A stretch of DNA of 64,000 nt, taken from contig LDXX01000005.1 of NCBI GenBank assembly GCA_001442925.1, positions 1 through 64,000 of the forward strand, in the 5' to 3' direction. Below the pieces are notes generated by a model, which worked only from the letters and a program-made list of their open reading frames with translations, did no database searches and had not been told where the DNA came from. Positions 1 through 9,010 of the stretch are shown here, in pieces. Source of the DNA: Candidatus Kryptonium thompsonii (GTDB taxonomy: Bacteria; Bacteroidota; Ignavibacteria; Kryptoniales; Kryptoniaceae). Position 1 is the stretch's first letter. Every line of letters starts with the position of its first letter. The translations under genes and the position numbers were made by a program.

Positions 1-1243
1 GAGCCCGGACATAGGGTTCTTCAATGTGATGAATTTCCCCGGGGTTAGGCATATCTGTTGGATTATTTACAAATATAACTTCTCCGTTTCTTTTGACAAC
101 TTTATACACCACATTGGGAACAGTCGTAACGATATTAAGTCCGAATTCTCTCTCAAGGCGTTCCTGAACTATTTCCATATGCAATAAGCCAAGAAATCCA
201 CATCTGAAACCATGTCCTAAAGCCGATGAACTTTCAGGCTCAAAAACGATAGCAGCATCGTTTAACCTTAATTTTTCAAGCGCATCCCTTAACTCCTGAT
301 AATTTTCTGAATCAGCCGGGAAAAATCCAGCATAAACCATTGGTTTTACCTCTCGATATCCCGGCAGCGGCTCCTTAGCAGGATTATTAGCAAGTGTGAT
401 CGTATCGCCCACCCTTGTATCATGAACATCTTTTACACCAGCAATTAAATATCCCACCATTCCCGTTGTAAGCTTACCGGTTCTAATTCTATCAAGTTTC
501 AAAATTCCAACTTCTTCAGCTTCAAAAACTTTTCCATTTGCAAAGAATGTAATTTTATCGCCTTCCTTTAATTCCCCATCGAAAACTCTCAAATAAACAA
601 CGACACCGCGATAAGAATCATATTTTGAATCAAAAATAAGTGCCCTCAAAGGTTCTTCGGGGTTTCCCTTTGGTGGCGGGATTCTCTTAACGATCGCTTC
701 AAGCAACTCATCGACTCCATATCCAGTTTTAGCGCTCACAAGAATAATTTCATCCTCTTTACAGCCAATTAAATCTATGATTTGGGTTTTGACTGTCTCA
801 ATCATTGTTTTAGCTGCGGGCAAGTCAATTTTATTGATCACAGGGATGATCTCAAGGCCTGCATCAACCGCCATATAGAGGTTACTTATCGTTTGAGCCT
901 CTACACCTTGAGTTGCGTCAACGACAAGAATTGCCCCTTCGCTTGCAGCGAGAGCCCTTGAAACTTCATACGAGAAATCAACATGTCCAGGCGTATCAAT
1001 CAAGTTGAAAATATACTCATTTCCATCGCTTGACACATATCGCATTTGAATTGGATGCGATTTTATCGTGATTCCACGCTCACGCTCAAGATCCATGTTA
1101 TCAAGTATTTGTTCAACCATCTGCCTTTCGGGAATTGTCCCGGTTTTTTCCAAAAGTCTGTCAGCAAGTGTTGATTTGCCATGGTCAATATGTGCAATGA
1201 TACAAAAGTTTCTTATTCTATCAATGCTCATCTCCGGTGCCAT
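1..1243 (-). CDS. lepA: Elongation factor 4 (LepA), 3' end outside window
   Basis: Ribosome-associated translational GTPase (EF4). About 414 codons are present and the family is near 600 residues, so the C-terminal third lies beyond base 1. The N-terminus shows the G1 motif [13 protein letters not shown], the G3 motif [12 protein letters not shown], the G4 motif NKIDLP and the effector-loop region [10 protein letters not shown], followed by the domain II barrel. The EF4-specific stretch [20 protein letters not shown] is readable near position 240. I chose the ATG at 1243 because the next ATG (1231) has its purine-rich sequence directly against it. A TTTG-N20-TATATTTT promoter lies about 30 bases upstream, giving a short leader. 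The identification is secure; only the 3' end is unknown. Confidence 0.97.
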   Translation of the reverse strand, partial: MAPEMSIDRIRNFCIIAHIDHGKSTLADRLLEKTGTIPERQMVEQILDNMDLERERGITIKSHPIQMRYVSSDGNEYIFNLIDTPGHVDFSYEVSRALAASEGAILVVDATQGVEAQTISNLYMAVDAGLEIIPVINKIDLPAAKTMIETVKTQIIDLIGCKEDEIILVSAKTGYGVDELLEAIVKRIPPPKGNPEEPLRALIFDSKYDSYRGVVVYLRVFDGELKEGDKITFFANGKVFEAEEVGILKLDRIRTGKLTTGMVGYLIAGVKDVHDTRVGDTITLANNPAKEPLPGYREVKPMVYAGFFPADSENYQELRDALEKLRLNDAAIVFEPESSSALGHGFRCGFLGLLHMEIVQERLEREFGLNIVTTVPNVVYKVVKRNGEVIFVNNPTDMPNPGEIHHIEEPYVRA

Positions 1244-1275
1244 AAGTAGCTTTGTTTAAACACCTTAACTTTTGA

Positions 1276-1307
1276 AAAATATAAAAACAATGAGATTAAA
1301 ATTCAAA
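1276..1307 (-). promoter_or_regulatory. Promoter-like element for lepA
   Basis: On the minus strand TTTG (1307-1304), 20 bases, then TATATTTT (1283-1276). This matches the Bacteroidota housekeeping form TTTG-N19-TAnnTTTG except for the last base. Transcription would start near 1268, giving a leader of about 25 bases. Supported by the same spacing at other sites in this window; no experimental evidence. Confidence 0.5.
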
Positions 1308-1350
1308 AACTGAACTTCCTTGGGGGTTTGAAGCAGATTATTTTCTGAAC

Positions 1351-1992
1351 TCAGCCTGTGATTAAGTTTGTAGTTTTGAAATGAACTTTTGCAACATTTA
1401 ACAATTCATCCTTTCCGAACTTCTCAACAATTTCATTTGCGGTTGAAATTACTTTAGGTGAAACACCCTTAGGCAGTTCAACTCCATACTTTTTAGACAT
1501 TTCTTTAAGTTGGTTAACAAATTCAGCCCTTGCCAATATAGAAGCTGAGGCAACGGCTGGATCAACTTCAGCTTTATGTCGTTGAATTAATTCAATTTCC
1601 TTTCCCTTTTTCATCAACGCATTTAAAAGATATGATTCATCACCAAAACGATCTGAAATTGCTTTCTTAACATTCAAATTTTTCTTCTCGGCTTCTTCAA
1701 GCAAATTTTCTATCACCCGCGCATGTCCCCAAGCAAGCAAACGGTTGAGGTTCAGGTTTTTTGTAAGCTCATTGTATCTTTTGGGTTTGATAACGACGAT
1801 GTTGTAGATGCACGATTTTTTTATCTCATCGGCAAGTTCAAGAACTCTTTTATCAGACAATTTCTTTGAATCTTTAACTCCAAGTTTTAAAAGTTCCTCG
1901 TTTAATGATTCATTTGATACAACGCCCGCAACCACAAGCGGTCCAAAGAAATCACCTTTTCCGGACTCATCGACTCCAATGTAAAATTCCAT
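1351..1992 (-). CDS. rnhC: RNase HIII-like ribonuclease H, catalytic domain only
   Basis: 213 residues predicted to cleave RNA in RNA-DNA hybrids. The N-terminus carries DESGKGDFFGP, the RNase HIII signature (RNase HII normally has DEAGRGP), then DSKKLSDKR. Later HKAEVDPAVASASILAR matches the active-site helix of the HII/HIII fold. RNase HIII proteins are usually about 300 residues with an N-terminal TBP-like substrate-binding domain of about 80 residues; here the catalytic domain starts almost at residue 1 and that domain is absent. A longer frame could begin with TTG at 2016, but that codon sits in the -7 box of the likely promoter, so the ATG at 1992 is preferred. Divergent from the tRNA-His gene. 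A member of the HII family with an HIII-like motif is the alternative. Confidence 0.85.
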   Translation of the reverse strand: MEFYIGVDESGKGDFFGPLVVAGVVSNESLNEELLKLGVKDSKKLSDKRVLELADEIKKSCIYNIVVIKPKRYNELTKNLNLNRLLAWGHARVIENLLEEAEKKNLNVKKAISDRFGDESYLLNALMKKGKEIELIQRHKAEVDPAVASASILARAEFVNQLKEMSKKYGVELPKGVSPKVISTANEIVEKFGKDELLNVAKVHFKTTNLITG

Positions 1993-2014
1993 AACCACAG
2001 ATGAAAATTTTTTC

Positions 2015-2046
2015 AAAAGTTAAAAAAGTTTTCAGACTTTAACAAA
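2015..2046 (-). promoter_or_regulatory. Promoter-like element for the RNase HIII gene
   Basis: Minus strand TTTG (2046-2043), 20 bases, TAACTTTT (2022-2015). The start would be near 2008, some 16 bases before the ATG at 1992. It lies back to back with the tRNA-His promoter. Confidence 0.45.
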
Positions 2047-2063
2047 GTAATTTGATACGAGAA

Positions 2064-2095
2064 TTTGCAAAACAGAAGAAAATTTTCTATATTTG
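2064..2095 (+). promoter_or_regulatory. Promoter of the tRNA-His/tRNA-Glu unit
   Basis: TTTG (2064-2067), 20 bases, TATATTTG (2088-2095): a full match to the Bacteroidota -33/-7 consensus apart from one extra spacer base. The tRNA-His 5' end lies 14 bases downstream. This is the cleanest example of the promoter type in the window. Confidence 0.7.
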
Positions 2096-2108
2096 TATTG
2101 CTTTTCGT

Positions 2109-2186
2109 GGTGAGTATAGCTCAACCGGTCAGAGCGCCAGGTTGTGGCCCTGGAGGTTGCGGGTTCGAGTCCCGCTACTCACCCCA
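2109..2186 (+). tRNA. tRNA-His (GTG)
   Basis: The cloverleaf folds with acceptor stem GTGAGTA/TACTCAC, anticodon loop TTGTGGC (anticodon GTG) and T loop GGTTCGAGTCC. Position -1 is an encoded G (2109) opposite discriminator C (2183), the tRNA-His identity pair. The 3' CCA is encoded at 2184-2186, whereas the other tRNAs here lack it. Followed six bases later by tRNA-Glu. Confidence 0.96.
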
Positions 2187-2192
2187 TACGAA

Positions 2193-2265
2193 GCCCCCAT
2201 CGTCTAGAGGCCTAGGACACAGGCTTTTCAAGCCTGGAACGCGGGTTCGAATCCCGCTGGGGGCG
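2193..2265 (+). tRNA. tRNA-Glu (TTC)
   Basis: Acceptor stem GCCCCCA/TGGGGGC, anticodon loop TTTTCAA (anticodon TTC), T arm GCGGGTTCGAATCCCGC, discriminator G at 2265, no encoded CCA. Probably co-transcribed with tRNA-His. Its last base touches the stop codon of the convergent menG gene (2266). Confidence 0.96.
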
Positions 2266-2991
2266 CTACAGTTTATAAGCAATGTAAAGTGTAACAATAC
2301 CAAATGTTAACCTCCACATTTTAACCCTTTTAAATCCAACCTCGTTTAAAATTTTTACAAAATCCATTCCTTCAGGAAACCTTAGCACTGACTCAGGCAA
2401 ATATGTATACGCATTATCATGTCTTGAAATAATTTTTCCAATGACTGGAAGAACTTTACGGAAGTAGAAAAGATAGATTTGTCTCAATGGCGGCTTCGGG
2501 AGTGAAAACTCAAGCACTGCAAGTTTACCGCCATCCTCTAAAACTCTGTAAATCTCTTTCAGTCCTTTTTCAAGGGAAGAAAAATTTCGTACGCCGAAGG
2601 CAACTAAACAAATATCAAAAACATTTTCTTTAAATGGTAAACTTTCAGCTTCAGCACATAGGAGAGATAAACTATTTACCCTTTTCCGTCTTGCTTTTTC
2701 AGCAAAAATCTTAAGCATGTTTACAGAAACATCAACGCCAACTATTTTAACTTTTCTTTTCTTATAAGCAGAGAGTGAAAAATCGCCAGTTCCACAAGCT
2801 ATATCAACAACCCTTTCAAAACCGGATAGATTCAACTTATTAATAGCAAATCTTCGCCAGTAGATATCAAACCCAAAGCTTAAAAGATGATTAAGAAAGT
2901 CATACTTTCTTGCGATAGCGTTAAACATTCGCCTCACATATTTTCTCTTCAGCTCGCTCTGCGTGATGTAGTTATGATTAAACTCTTCCAT
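2266..2991 (-). CDS. ubiE: Demethylmenaquinone methyltransferase (MenG/UbiE)
   Basis: 241-residue SAM-dependent methyltransferase that adds the ring methyl group in menaquinone (or ubiquinone) synthesis. Motif I is VVDIACGTGDFS (residues about 61-72); the family signatures FNAIARKYDFLNHLLSFG near the N-terminus and LVAFGVRNF in the middle are both clear. The length is normal. In this phylum menaquinone is the expected quinone, so the menG role is more likely (inference). The gene is monocistronic: the susD terminator lies upstream and a convergent tRNA-Glu lies immediately downstream with no spacer. Confidence 0.95.
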   Translation of the reverse strand: MEEFNHNYITQSELKRKYVRRMFNAIARKYDFLNHLLSFGFDIYWRRFAINKLNLSGFERVVDIACGTGDFSLSAYKKRKVKIVGVDVSVNMLKIFAEKARRKRVNSLSLLCAEAESLPFKENVFDICLVAFGVRNFSSLEKGLKEIYRVLEDGGKLAVLEFSLPKPPLRQIYLFYFRKVLPVIGKIISRHDNAYTYLPESVLRFPEGMDFVKILNEVGFKRVKMWRLTFGIVTLYIAYKL

Positions 2992-3047
2992 AAGCTTTGC
3001 TTCACAAGTTTTTGCAAAAATAATAAAACAAACCTTTTTAAAAACAA

Positions 3048-3075
3048 AAAAGGCGTGGCAAAAGCCACGCCTTTT
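3048..3075 (-). terminator. Terminator after first susD
   Basis: Perfect 8-bp stem GGCGTGGC/GCCACGCC (3052-3059, 3064-3071) with AAAA loop, flanked by A and T runs on both sides, so it could act in both directions. The same stem and loop occur again at 7491-7510. Confidence 0.85.
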
Positions 3076-3097
3076 AAAATCTTTTCAAGTATTAATT

Positions 3098-4297
3098 TTA
3101 CAAATTAGGATTCGTATCTTTTTCACGTCTCCCGAGTGGGAAGAAAGCCATTCTACCCTGCAAGAATGGATCATTAAACCTTCTCAAATCTTGCAAATAC
3201 ATACCTTCAAGGAAGAATTCTCTTTTTCTCTCCTCACGAATCAAATTAAGCAAACTCGGAAGATCGCTCACAGTCGTATCACTCAATCCAGCTGCCCGAC
3301 GATTTTGATTAATTTCACTCAATGCAGAGGTTATATTACCTTGGGAATAGAAATATTCAGCCCTTATAAGATTGGCTTCTTGCCATTCTACAATCGGGAT
3401 ATCAGCTGCACGAGTTGGATATTTCGCTTGTCTCCAGTATGGTCTCGTAGATGTTGGTGATTGAACAGGTACCCTAGGATCGCCTTGAATCTGATGTCTT
3501 GGTCCAACAGCAACCTCGGGTCTATCGTACGCATAAATATACACTAAATTATTTTCCCTGCCTGTATTTTCAGAATAAACAGCATCAAACCTAAGATTGG
3601 TAAATAACGCTGGATTTGCTACATCGTTATACGCACCGGTCAGATCACCTTTATGCAATTTAGCCCTTGCTCTTCCAAGATAAGCGATAGCTTTAACTTG
3701 AGCTGGAGTCAATGTCTGATGGCCATTTTTAAATGTCCTTGTTGAAGGTAACCCATCAACTATATTGATCACCTCAGTGAAATGAGCAATAGCCCTATCA
3801 TAGATCTGTGCTCTTGGAATTAGCGGACCACCGTCAATTGGCGAACCATCCCACATATCTGCAAGATGAATTAACGCAAACCCAGCATAAATACGCGCCA
3901 TTGCATACTCTATCATCTTGCGAGCAGAATCTTCACCAACTATTTGTTTTATTCTTTCGGCTCCATTTTCGGCTACCCATCTTGCTCTTTGTATGTAGCC
4001 ATACCAATCTTCCATAGTCGTATTATTGTCCTGAACGTTGCCATCATGCATTTCTCTAAATGTTGGGAATGAACCTATATGAATAAGTTCATTGCTCAAT
4101 AATCCAGAGCAAATTATCGTCCACTGATATTCATAGGCAAAATCAGCAGCTATACCAGCAACTATTGCTGGTATAGCTGTAGACTGATTAAGATTTTCAT
4201 CTGTTATTTGGTTTGGGTTCTCTACTTGGAGCGATTGCTTGCAGCCAACATAAAGGAGTATGAAAACGATCGGAATAATTACCCTTAGAACTTTCAT
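3098..4297 (-). CDS. SusD/RagB-family nutrient-binding lipoprotein (pair 1)
   Basis: 399 residues. The N-terminus is a lipoprotein signal peptide ending in LLYVGC (acylated Cys near 19), so the protein should be anchored on the outer membrane, where SusD proteins cap the SusC channel and bind the ligand. TPR-like helical repeats follow (IYDRAIAHFTEVINIVDGL, AYLGRARAKLHKGDLTGAYNDV), and the C-terminal signature EERKREFFLEGMYLQDLRRFNDP is typical of SusD/RagB. It is shorter than the classical 500-residue members. A GGAGGA ribosome site lies 9 bases before the ATG. Lies 62 bases downstream of its susC partner with a hairpin between them. No polysaccharide lyase or hydrolase is adjacent, so the substrate cannot be named. 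Confidence 0.92.
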   Translation of the reverse strand: MKVLRVIIPIVFILLYVGCKQSLQVENPNQITDENLNQSTAIPAIVAGIAADFAYEYQWTIICSGLLSNELIHIGSFPTFREMHDGNVQDNNTTMEDWYGYIQRARWVAENGAERIKQIVGEDSARKMIEYAMARIYAGFALIHLADMWDGSPIDGGPLIPRAQIYDRAIAHFTEVINIVDGLPSTRTFKNGHQTLTPAQVKAIAYLGRARAKLHKGDLTGAYNDVANPALFTNLRFDAVYSENTGRENNLVYIYAYDRPEVAVGPRHQIQGDPRVPVQSPTSTRPYWRQAKYPTRAADIPIVEWQEANLIRAEYFYSQGNITSALSEINQNRRAAGLSDTTVSDLPSLLNLIREERKREFFLEGMYLQDLRRFNDPFLQGRMAFFPLGRREKDTNPNL

Positions 4298-4329
4298 AAA
4301 ACTTCCTCCTTTAATATTTGTTTTTAAAA

Positions 4330-4350
4330 GCGGGCGGTAAAAACGCCCGC
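4330..4350 (-). terminator. Hairpin between susC and susD of pair 1
   Basis: Stem GCGGGCG/CGCCCGC (4330-4336, 4344-4350) with a 7-base loop; on the minus strand it is followed by TTTTAAAAA. It resembles an intrinsic terminator inside the susC-susD pair and could reduce susD transcription or protect the susC mRNA 3' end. Confidence 0.6.
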
Positions 4351-4359
4351 CCTTATCGT

Positions 4360-7300
4360 TTAAAATTCAACATTTAGAGTAAAGATATATCTAGTAGCCT
4401 GTGGCAAAGTTAAGAAATCACTACCTTGATTGAGATTTGGACCTGGACCAGCATAGTTAACCTGTGGATCAGGTCCTCCATATTTTGTCCAAAGCGCTAC
4501 ATTTCTCGCGGAGAATGAAAAGGTAACTCTCCTTGAAGCAAATAGCCTTGCAAATCTTGCCGGTAGAGTAAATGAAACACCAATCTCACGCAATCTTACA
4601 AAGTCACCCTTTTGAACCCATAAATCGTCCGCTCTCCAATCATATTTCATCCATTCTCTCAATGCCTGTTCAAGCTCAACCGTATCTTTCGCCATAAACA
4701 CTTTCTGCTGGGCTTCAATCTCAGGAACATACGTATTGTACCTAACCATAAACCTCGCAGTATTATTATACACATAAAACTTGGTTGCCCATTCAACGAA
4801 AGCATAAATACTTACTCTTCTAAATAAAGTTAAGGTTGCTGAGATTGAACCATTTAACTTAGGATATGCATTACCAAGAAATTCTTTCTGTGTTCCAACT
4901 TGAACAGCAGCATTAGCTATGGCGTTCATTATGCTTCGCCTGTGGGTCGGGTTCTGGAAATTGTACGAAGCTGATGCCCTGTATGTATTAAGAAGGTTTA
5001 ATGCACTTGTCAATGAACCTGGTTTAATTCCAATTAGTTTATAACCCCAGAATGAGTTTATTGGATAACCTTCCCTAACTTCACCAATTCCTCCAAGTCC
5101 ATATGGAAGAGGAGCAGTACCACCGAGTGATGTCACTTTGTTATCATTCGTTGAAAGCATAAAGTTAACATCGAGCGAAACTGATGAAGTTGATATCGGA
5201 ATGCTCCTAACAGTCAGCTCAATTCCTTTATTTCTAACCTCACCAACATTTGTTAACTGTAAATTCAACCATCCCTCTGATGGTGGATATCTCTTTAAAA
5301 GAAGCGCATCTTTGGTAACCTGAGTATAATATGTAAATTCAACTCCAACTCTATCATTTAAAAATCCAGCATCAAATCCAACTTCTAACTCATCGCTCCT
5401 TTCCGGTTTAAGTTTTCTATTTCCTATGTTTCCAGGTGTAACAGCTGGAATACCATCAAGTCCTGCAACTGCATCCCATGTTCTTTCTTTATCAAATACA
5501 CCTGGTGCAAGTCCTGCCTGACCCCATGCAACTCTCAATTTCATTGAATTCCAGATATTTTTGGGCCAGAAACCAAGCTCAGAGGCGATAAACGAGGCTT
5601 GCGCTTTAGGATAAAGTGCAAGTCCATAATCAGGACCGAAACCACTATTACCATCAAGACGCAAAGCTCCTGTTACAAAAAACATGTTCGCAAAACCAAT
5701 CTGCTCTTGGGCAAAAATACCACCATTTATCACCCTATATCTATACTCGTCGGCTGTCCTTACCGCTCCAGCAGTTATTACAGATAATCCAGGAGCTGGG
5801 AAATCCCTACCTTGTCCAAAAACTCTATAATCCGAATCAGCAAAACCTTGAATTCCCGCTGTCAATGAAGATGTAATCTTATCCGTTAACGCGATATGCC
5901 AAGCAAGCGAATAATCAAGTGTCAATGAATAGAAAGTTCTGCGTTGATTCCCTTTCATTCCATATGGATAATAAATAAATCCAAGACCATATGGGAAAAG
6001 TTGCTCATTTTCCTCAGCTGTAACATCAAATCCAATGGTCACCTTTTGCCTAAATGTCCCAAAAGGCCTATGATTCCATGTCACACCACCTGTAAAAGCA
6101 TGAGTTGTTTGCAAGTTAAGCAACTCACGAGCAATATTTAAAGGAGTAAATGGTTCACCATAAGGATTCGTCGGCGTAGCTAAATTTCTCCTTGCAAGTA
6201 AAGCATTTGGAACAATTCCATATATGTTGTTGTCATTGTTCGGCCTCTTTAATTTCGAATAAGTATAACCAGCGTTAACCTGAATATCCCAATTTTCACC
6301 ACCAACAGCATTTAAATTACCCCTAAATGAAATTCGCTTAAAGTAATTTGAAGGAATCGATCCAACCTCATTTTCGTATCTACCTGAAACATAATAGCCA
6401 ACACTTGGCGTTCCACCTCGTATAGATGCAAAATACGCTTCATAAGGACCCGTTGATAATAAACTATTTGCAAGACCTTCGCTTGCTACCTTAACACTAT
6501 CTGGAGTTCTACGCGCTCCAAGTTTTATATCTTCACCAGTTGGAAATATCCCAATCAAATAACCAGTTGAATACAACTTTTTCGGAATGCTAACTCCACC
6601 ACGTTCAATCATAAAGTTAATTGTTGGTTGACCTGTAATACCTTTCTTTGTGAAAATTTGTATAACACCATTTGCTGCTTGTGTTCCATAAAGTGTCGTA
6701 GCAGCTGCACCTTTTATAACCTCGATTCTTTCGATATCAGCAGGAATTATATCATTCAACCTGGAAGGATGCTGTCCTCCCGTCCAGACACTTCCATAAT
6801 CAATATTAGCATTATCAATTCTCACCCCATCAACATATATCAATGGTTGGTTATCCTGAGATACACTAACTAATCCTCTCACCCTGATAGCAGCAGCGCT
6901 ACCAGCTTGTCCTGAACTTGGAAGGGCAACCAATCCTGAAACCCTTCCTTGCAAAACTTCAGTTATACTTCTAACCGGAGCAATTTCGATATCTTTAATA
7001 TTCACGGTGCCAACTGTATTACCAATGCTTCTCTTCTCCAAAGCAGTTCCAGTTCCAGTTACAACTACTTCATCTAATTGAAGCGCGGTTGGTGAAAGAT
7101 AAAAATCAACTGTTGCAGTTTCACCAGCCCTTACAGTCACCTCTTTTGTTTGAGCACCGTATCCAACAAATCTTGCCTGGACTCTGTACGTCCCTGGCTT
7201 AACATTTTTGATAATATAGTTCCCATTTATATCAGTAGCAGAACCAATTTGAGTCCCAACAATTACAACAGATGCTGCTGGCAATGGATTGTTCGTCTCC

Positions 7301-7395
7301 CTATCATAAACAGTTCCTCTAATTTCTCCAAGTTGCGCTAGCGCAACTGTTACAACGCTTAACAAAAGAAACAAGGGAAATATTAACCTTCTCAT
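4360..7395 (-). CDS. SusC/RagA-type TonB-dependent outer-membrane receptor (pair 1)
   Basis: 1011 residues. A signal peptide (1-20) ends in VALAQ. A carboxypeptidase-regulatory-like domain (about 22-105, GEIRGTVYD...NGNYIIKNVKPGTYRV) is followed by the TonB box LDEVVVTGTG (about 107-116), the plug domain (about 120-250, with IRVRGLVSV and PLIYVDGVRI) and a 22-strand barrel ending in the aromatic C-terminal residue (LNVEF). It should import a ligand held by the SusD partner at the cost of proton-motive force relayed by TonB. A GGAGGT site lies 11 bases before the ATG, and a 12-bp inverted repeat lies in the upstream leader. Paralogous in layout to the 9052-12318 gene but divergent in sequence. 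Ligand unknown. Confidence 0.95.
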   Translation of the reverse strand: MRRLIFPLFLLLSVVTVALAQLGEIRGTVYDRETNNPLPAASVVIVGTQIGSATDINGNYIIKNVKPGTYRVQARFVGYGAQTKEVTVRAGETATVDFYLSPTALQLDEVVVTGTGTALEKRSIGNTVGTVNIKDIEIAPVRSITEVLQGRVSGLVALPSSGQAGSAAAIRVRGLVSVSQDNQPLIYVDGVRIDNANIDYGSVWTGGQHPSRLNDIIPADIERIEVIKGAAATTLYGTQAANGVIQIFTKKGITGQPTINFMIERGGVSIPKKLYSTGYLIGIFPTGEDIKLGARRTPDSVKVASEGLANSLLSTGPYEAYFASIRGGTPSVGYYVSGRYENEVGSIPSNYFKRISFRGNLNAVGGENWDIQVNAGYTYSKLKRPNNDNNIYGIVPNALLARRNLATPTNPYGEPFTPLNIARELLNLQTTHAFTGGVTWNHRPFGTFRQKVTIGFDVTAEENEQLFPYGLGFIYYPYGMKGNQRRTFYSLTLDYSLAWHIALTDKITSSLTAGIQGFADSDYRVFGQGRDFPAPGLSVITAGAVRTADEYRYRVINGGIFAQEQIGFANMFFVTGALRLDGNSGFGPDYGLALYPKAQASFIASELGFWPKNIWNSMKLRVAWGQAGLAPGVFDKERTWDAVAGLDGIPAVTPGNIGNRKLKPERSDELEVGFDAGFLNDRVGVEFTYYTQVTKDALLLKRYPPSEGWLNLQLTNVGEVRNKGIELTVRSIPISTSSVSLDVNFMLSTNDNKVTSLGGTAPLPYGLGGIGEVREGYPINSFWGYKLIGIKPGSLTSALNLLNTYRASASYNFQNPTHRRSIMNAIANAAVQVGTQKEFLGNAYPKLNGSISATLTLFRRVSIYAFVEWATKFYVYNNTARFMVRYNTYVPEIEAQQKVFMAKDTVELEQALREWMKYDWRADDLWVQKGDFVRLREIGVSFTLPARFARLFASRRVTFSFSARNVALWTKYGGPDPQVNYAGPGPNLNQGSDFLTLPQATRYIFTLNVEF

Positions 7396-7422
7396 ATTTA
7401 TTTTTACCTCCGTTGAGTTTTA

Positions 7423-7453
7423 AATAAAATTAACAGATGTAGTTAATTTTATT
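7423..7453. promoter_or_regulatory. Inverted repeat upstream of susC pair 1
   Basis: Perfect 12-bp arms AATAAAATTAAC/GTTAATTTTATT around a 7-base centre, 28 bases upstream of the susC ATG. It could be an operator or an mRNA hairpin. No regulator gene lies nearby. Confidence 0.4.
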
Positions 7454-7486
7454 CAGCCTCAAAAGAACATTTAGTTTGCATTATTA

Positions 7487-7513
7487 AAAAGGCGTGGCAA
7501 AAGCCACGCCTTT
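7487..7513 (-). terminator. Terminator after second susD
   Basis: Stem GGCGTGGC/GCCACGCC (7491-7498, 7503-7510) with AAAA loop, identical to the stem-loop at 3052-3071. The minus-strand T run follows. Confidence 0.85.
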
Positions 7514-7543
7514 GGAAGATAAGCGATCTAAATTTTGTTAAAC

Positions 7544-8965
7544 TTACCTGGTTCCACCATTAACACGGGTCTTCTCATACAAATCAGAAGCAACTTGTTT
7601 CCACGGTATGTTTGGATTAGTCGAAACTTCGCTTTGTGGGTAAAATAGACGCTGTGGGAATCGGGTCCCAGTCTTCGGAGTTAATCGAAAAACTTGATTT
7701 CCGACAGTGTATTGGACCTGATAATCAATTCTCCTAAGGAAATTAAATACCTCAACATTATGCATCAAAGCAAGATACATCTCATTATAAATTGCTTGCA
7801 ATAAATCAGCTTGGGTTGGGAAATCACCGACAGTGTAATTGCTCAATGTCGTGCCAAAAATATTGTTGTTGTAAGTTCTTGCCTGATTAAGATAATTCAC
7901 CGCTTCAGTTGTATTCCCCAACCTTGCATTTGCCTCAGCAAGAATTAATAACGTCTCGGATGCCCTTATAACTGGGAAATAAGCGCTAACTGCATAAGCA
8001 CCACCTGTTGTTGTTCTTAAATCATTGCTATCGGCTGTAAAGTAATAATTAAATCTTCCACTTTCGGCTGCGCCACGAGCTCCAAGCATTTTAACAGCGA
8101 AGCACTTCAAAGCACGCAAATATCCAGCTCTATCGAGCACAATAAATGAATACCAAAGATTCATATTCCCAGCTTGAGTCGTTCCATGCGTAAATACAAA
8201 GTCATCTGTACCATAACCAGCAGATGCCCTTTGAGTTGATGTGATTCCTTGTTGAGCAGCTTGTATCACCTGGTTTAAAATAGCACTGGGATAATTATCT
8301 TTCCTTGCAAGATGCATCAAAAGTCTTGCTTTTGCAGAATATCCAACCTTAATCCACTTTGCTGTACTACCACCCGTTGAATAAAGATCTTGAGCCAAAG
8401 ATGCCGGATTTTGTGTCAAAACTTGAATTCCTTCATCAATTGCTGCTATTGCGGCATTATATACATCGATTTGATTGTCATACTTAGGCGTTAATGTTTT
8501 CTCTGGCTGTGCAGCTTCAGAATATGGAACATCACCCCAAAGTGCCGCAACAGTTCCCATATGGAGACCTTCAAGAATCTTAGCAACACCGTATAAATTC
8601 AACAGTCCCTCTTCCTGCGCCTTTTGCTGAGCTATCCTAAGATTTGTCAAAACACGAGTATATGCAAGAAACCAATCATTTGAGAAATCATTTGCAGTTA
8701 TATTGTAAACATCGAAACCTGCAAATTGCCTATCTGCTCCTGTCGCCTGTTGAGCCCACACAGCTGCAAGTTGACTTGGAAATCCCTCGTAAAATTCAAT
8801 AAATGCACCTTGTGCACCAGCAAAAAACTTAATCGCTGGGGCGGTTGAAGGTAAAAGTGGATTATCTTCGTAACCCTTTATATAATTCTCGGTTATCTTC
8901 TGACAACCGACAAAAGCTAAACTCGCTATTAGTGCGATTATGAATAAACTTATTACTTTTTTCAT
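7544..8965 (-). CDS. SusD/RagB-family nutrient-binding lipoprotein (pair 2)
   Basis: 473 residues. A lipoprotein signal peptide ends in LAFVGC. SusD-like landmarks are the N-terminal helical segment (WFLAYTRVLTNLRIAQQKA), the central GTVAALWGDVPYSEA, TPR-like IDVYNAAIAAIDEGIQVL, and the late segment VIRASETLLILAEANARLG...AVNYLNQARTYN. This layout is that of the SusD-like group with WGDVPYSEA. It should form the surface lid of the SusC protein encoded upstream. Ribosome site AAGGAGAAG lies before the ATG. It follows its susC by 86 bases with a hairpin between, and ends at the terminator shared in sequence with pair 1. Substrate unknown. Confidence 0.93.
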   Translation of the reverse strand: MKKVISLFIIALIASLAFVGCQKITENYIKGYEDNPLLPSTAPAIKFFAGAQGAFIEFYEGFPSQLAAVWAQQATGADRQFAGFDVYNITANDFSNDWFLAYTRVLTNLRIAQQKAQEEGLLNLYGVAKILEGLHMGTVAALWGDVPYSEAAQPEKTLTPKYDNQIDVYNAAIAAIDEGIQVLTQNPASLAQDLYSTGGSTAKWIKVGYSAKARLLMHLARKDNYPSAILNQVIQAAQQGITSTQRASAGYGTDDFVFTHGTTQAGNMNLWYSFIVLDRAGYLRALKCFAVKMLGARGAAESGRFNYYFTADSNDLRTTTGGAYAVSAYFPVIRASETLLILAEANARLGNTTEAVNYLNQARTYNNNIFGTTLSNYTVGDFPTQADLLQAIYNEMYLALMHNVEVFNFLRRIDYQVQYTVGNQVFRLTPKTGTRFPQRLFYPQSEVSTNPNIPWKQVASDLYEKTRVNGGTR

Positions 8966-9010
8966 CTCTGCTTCTCCTTAATTTTGTTAGCTTTCTAAAA
9001 AATCTAATTT

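Noticed and set aside
2065-2310. An 81-codon plus-strand open frame across the two tRNA genes.
   Set aside because: Its bases are the tRNA-His and tRNA-Glu genes; there is no ribosome site and no protein-like composition.
3048-7513. Insertion sequence or transposon ends suggested by the two identical hairpins.
   Set aside because: No transposase or target duplication is present, and both hairpins sit exactly where gene terminators are expected.
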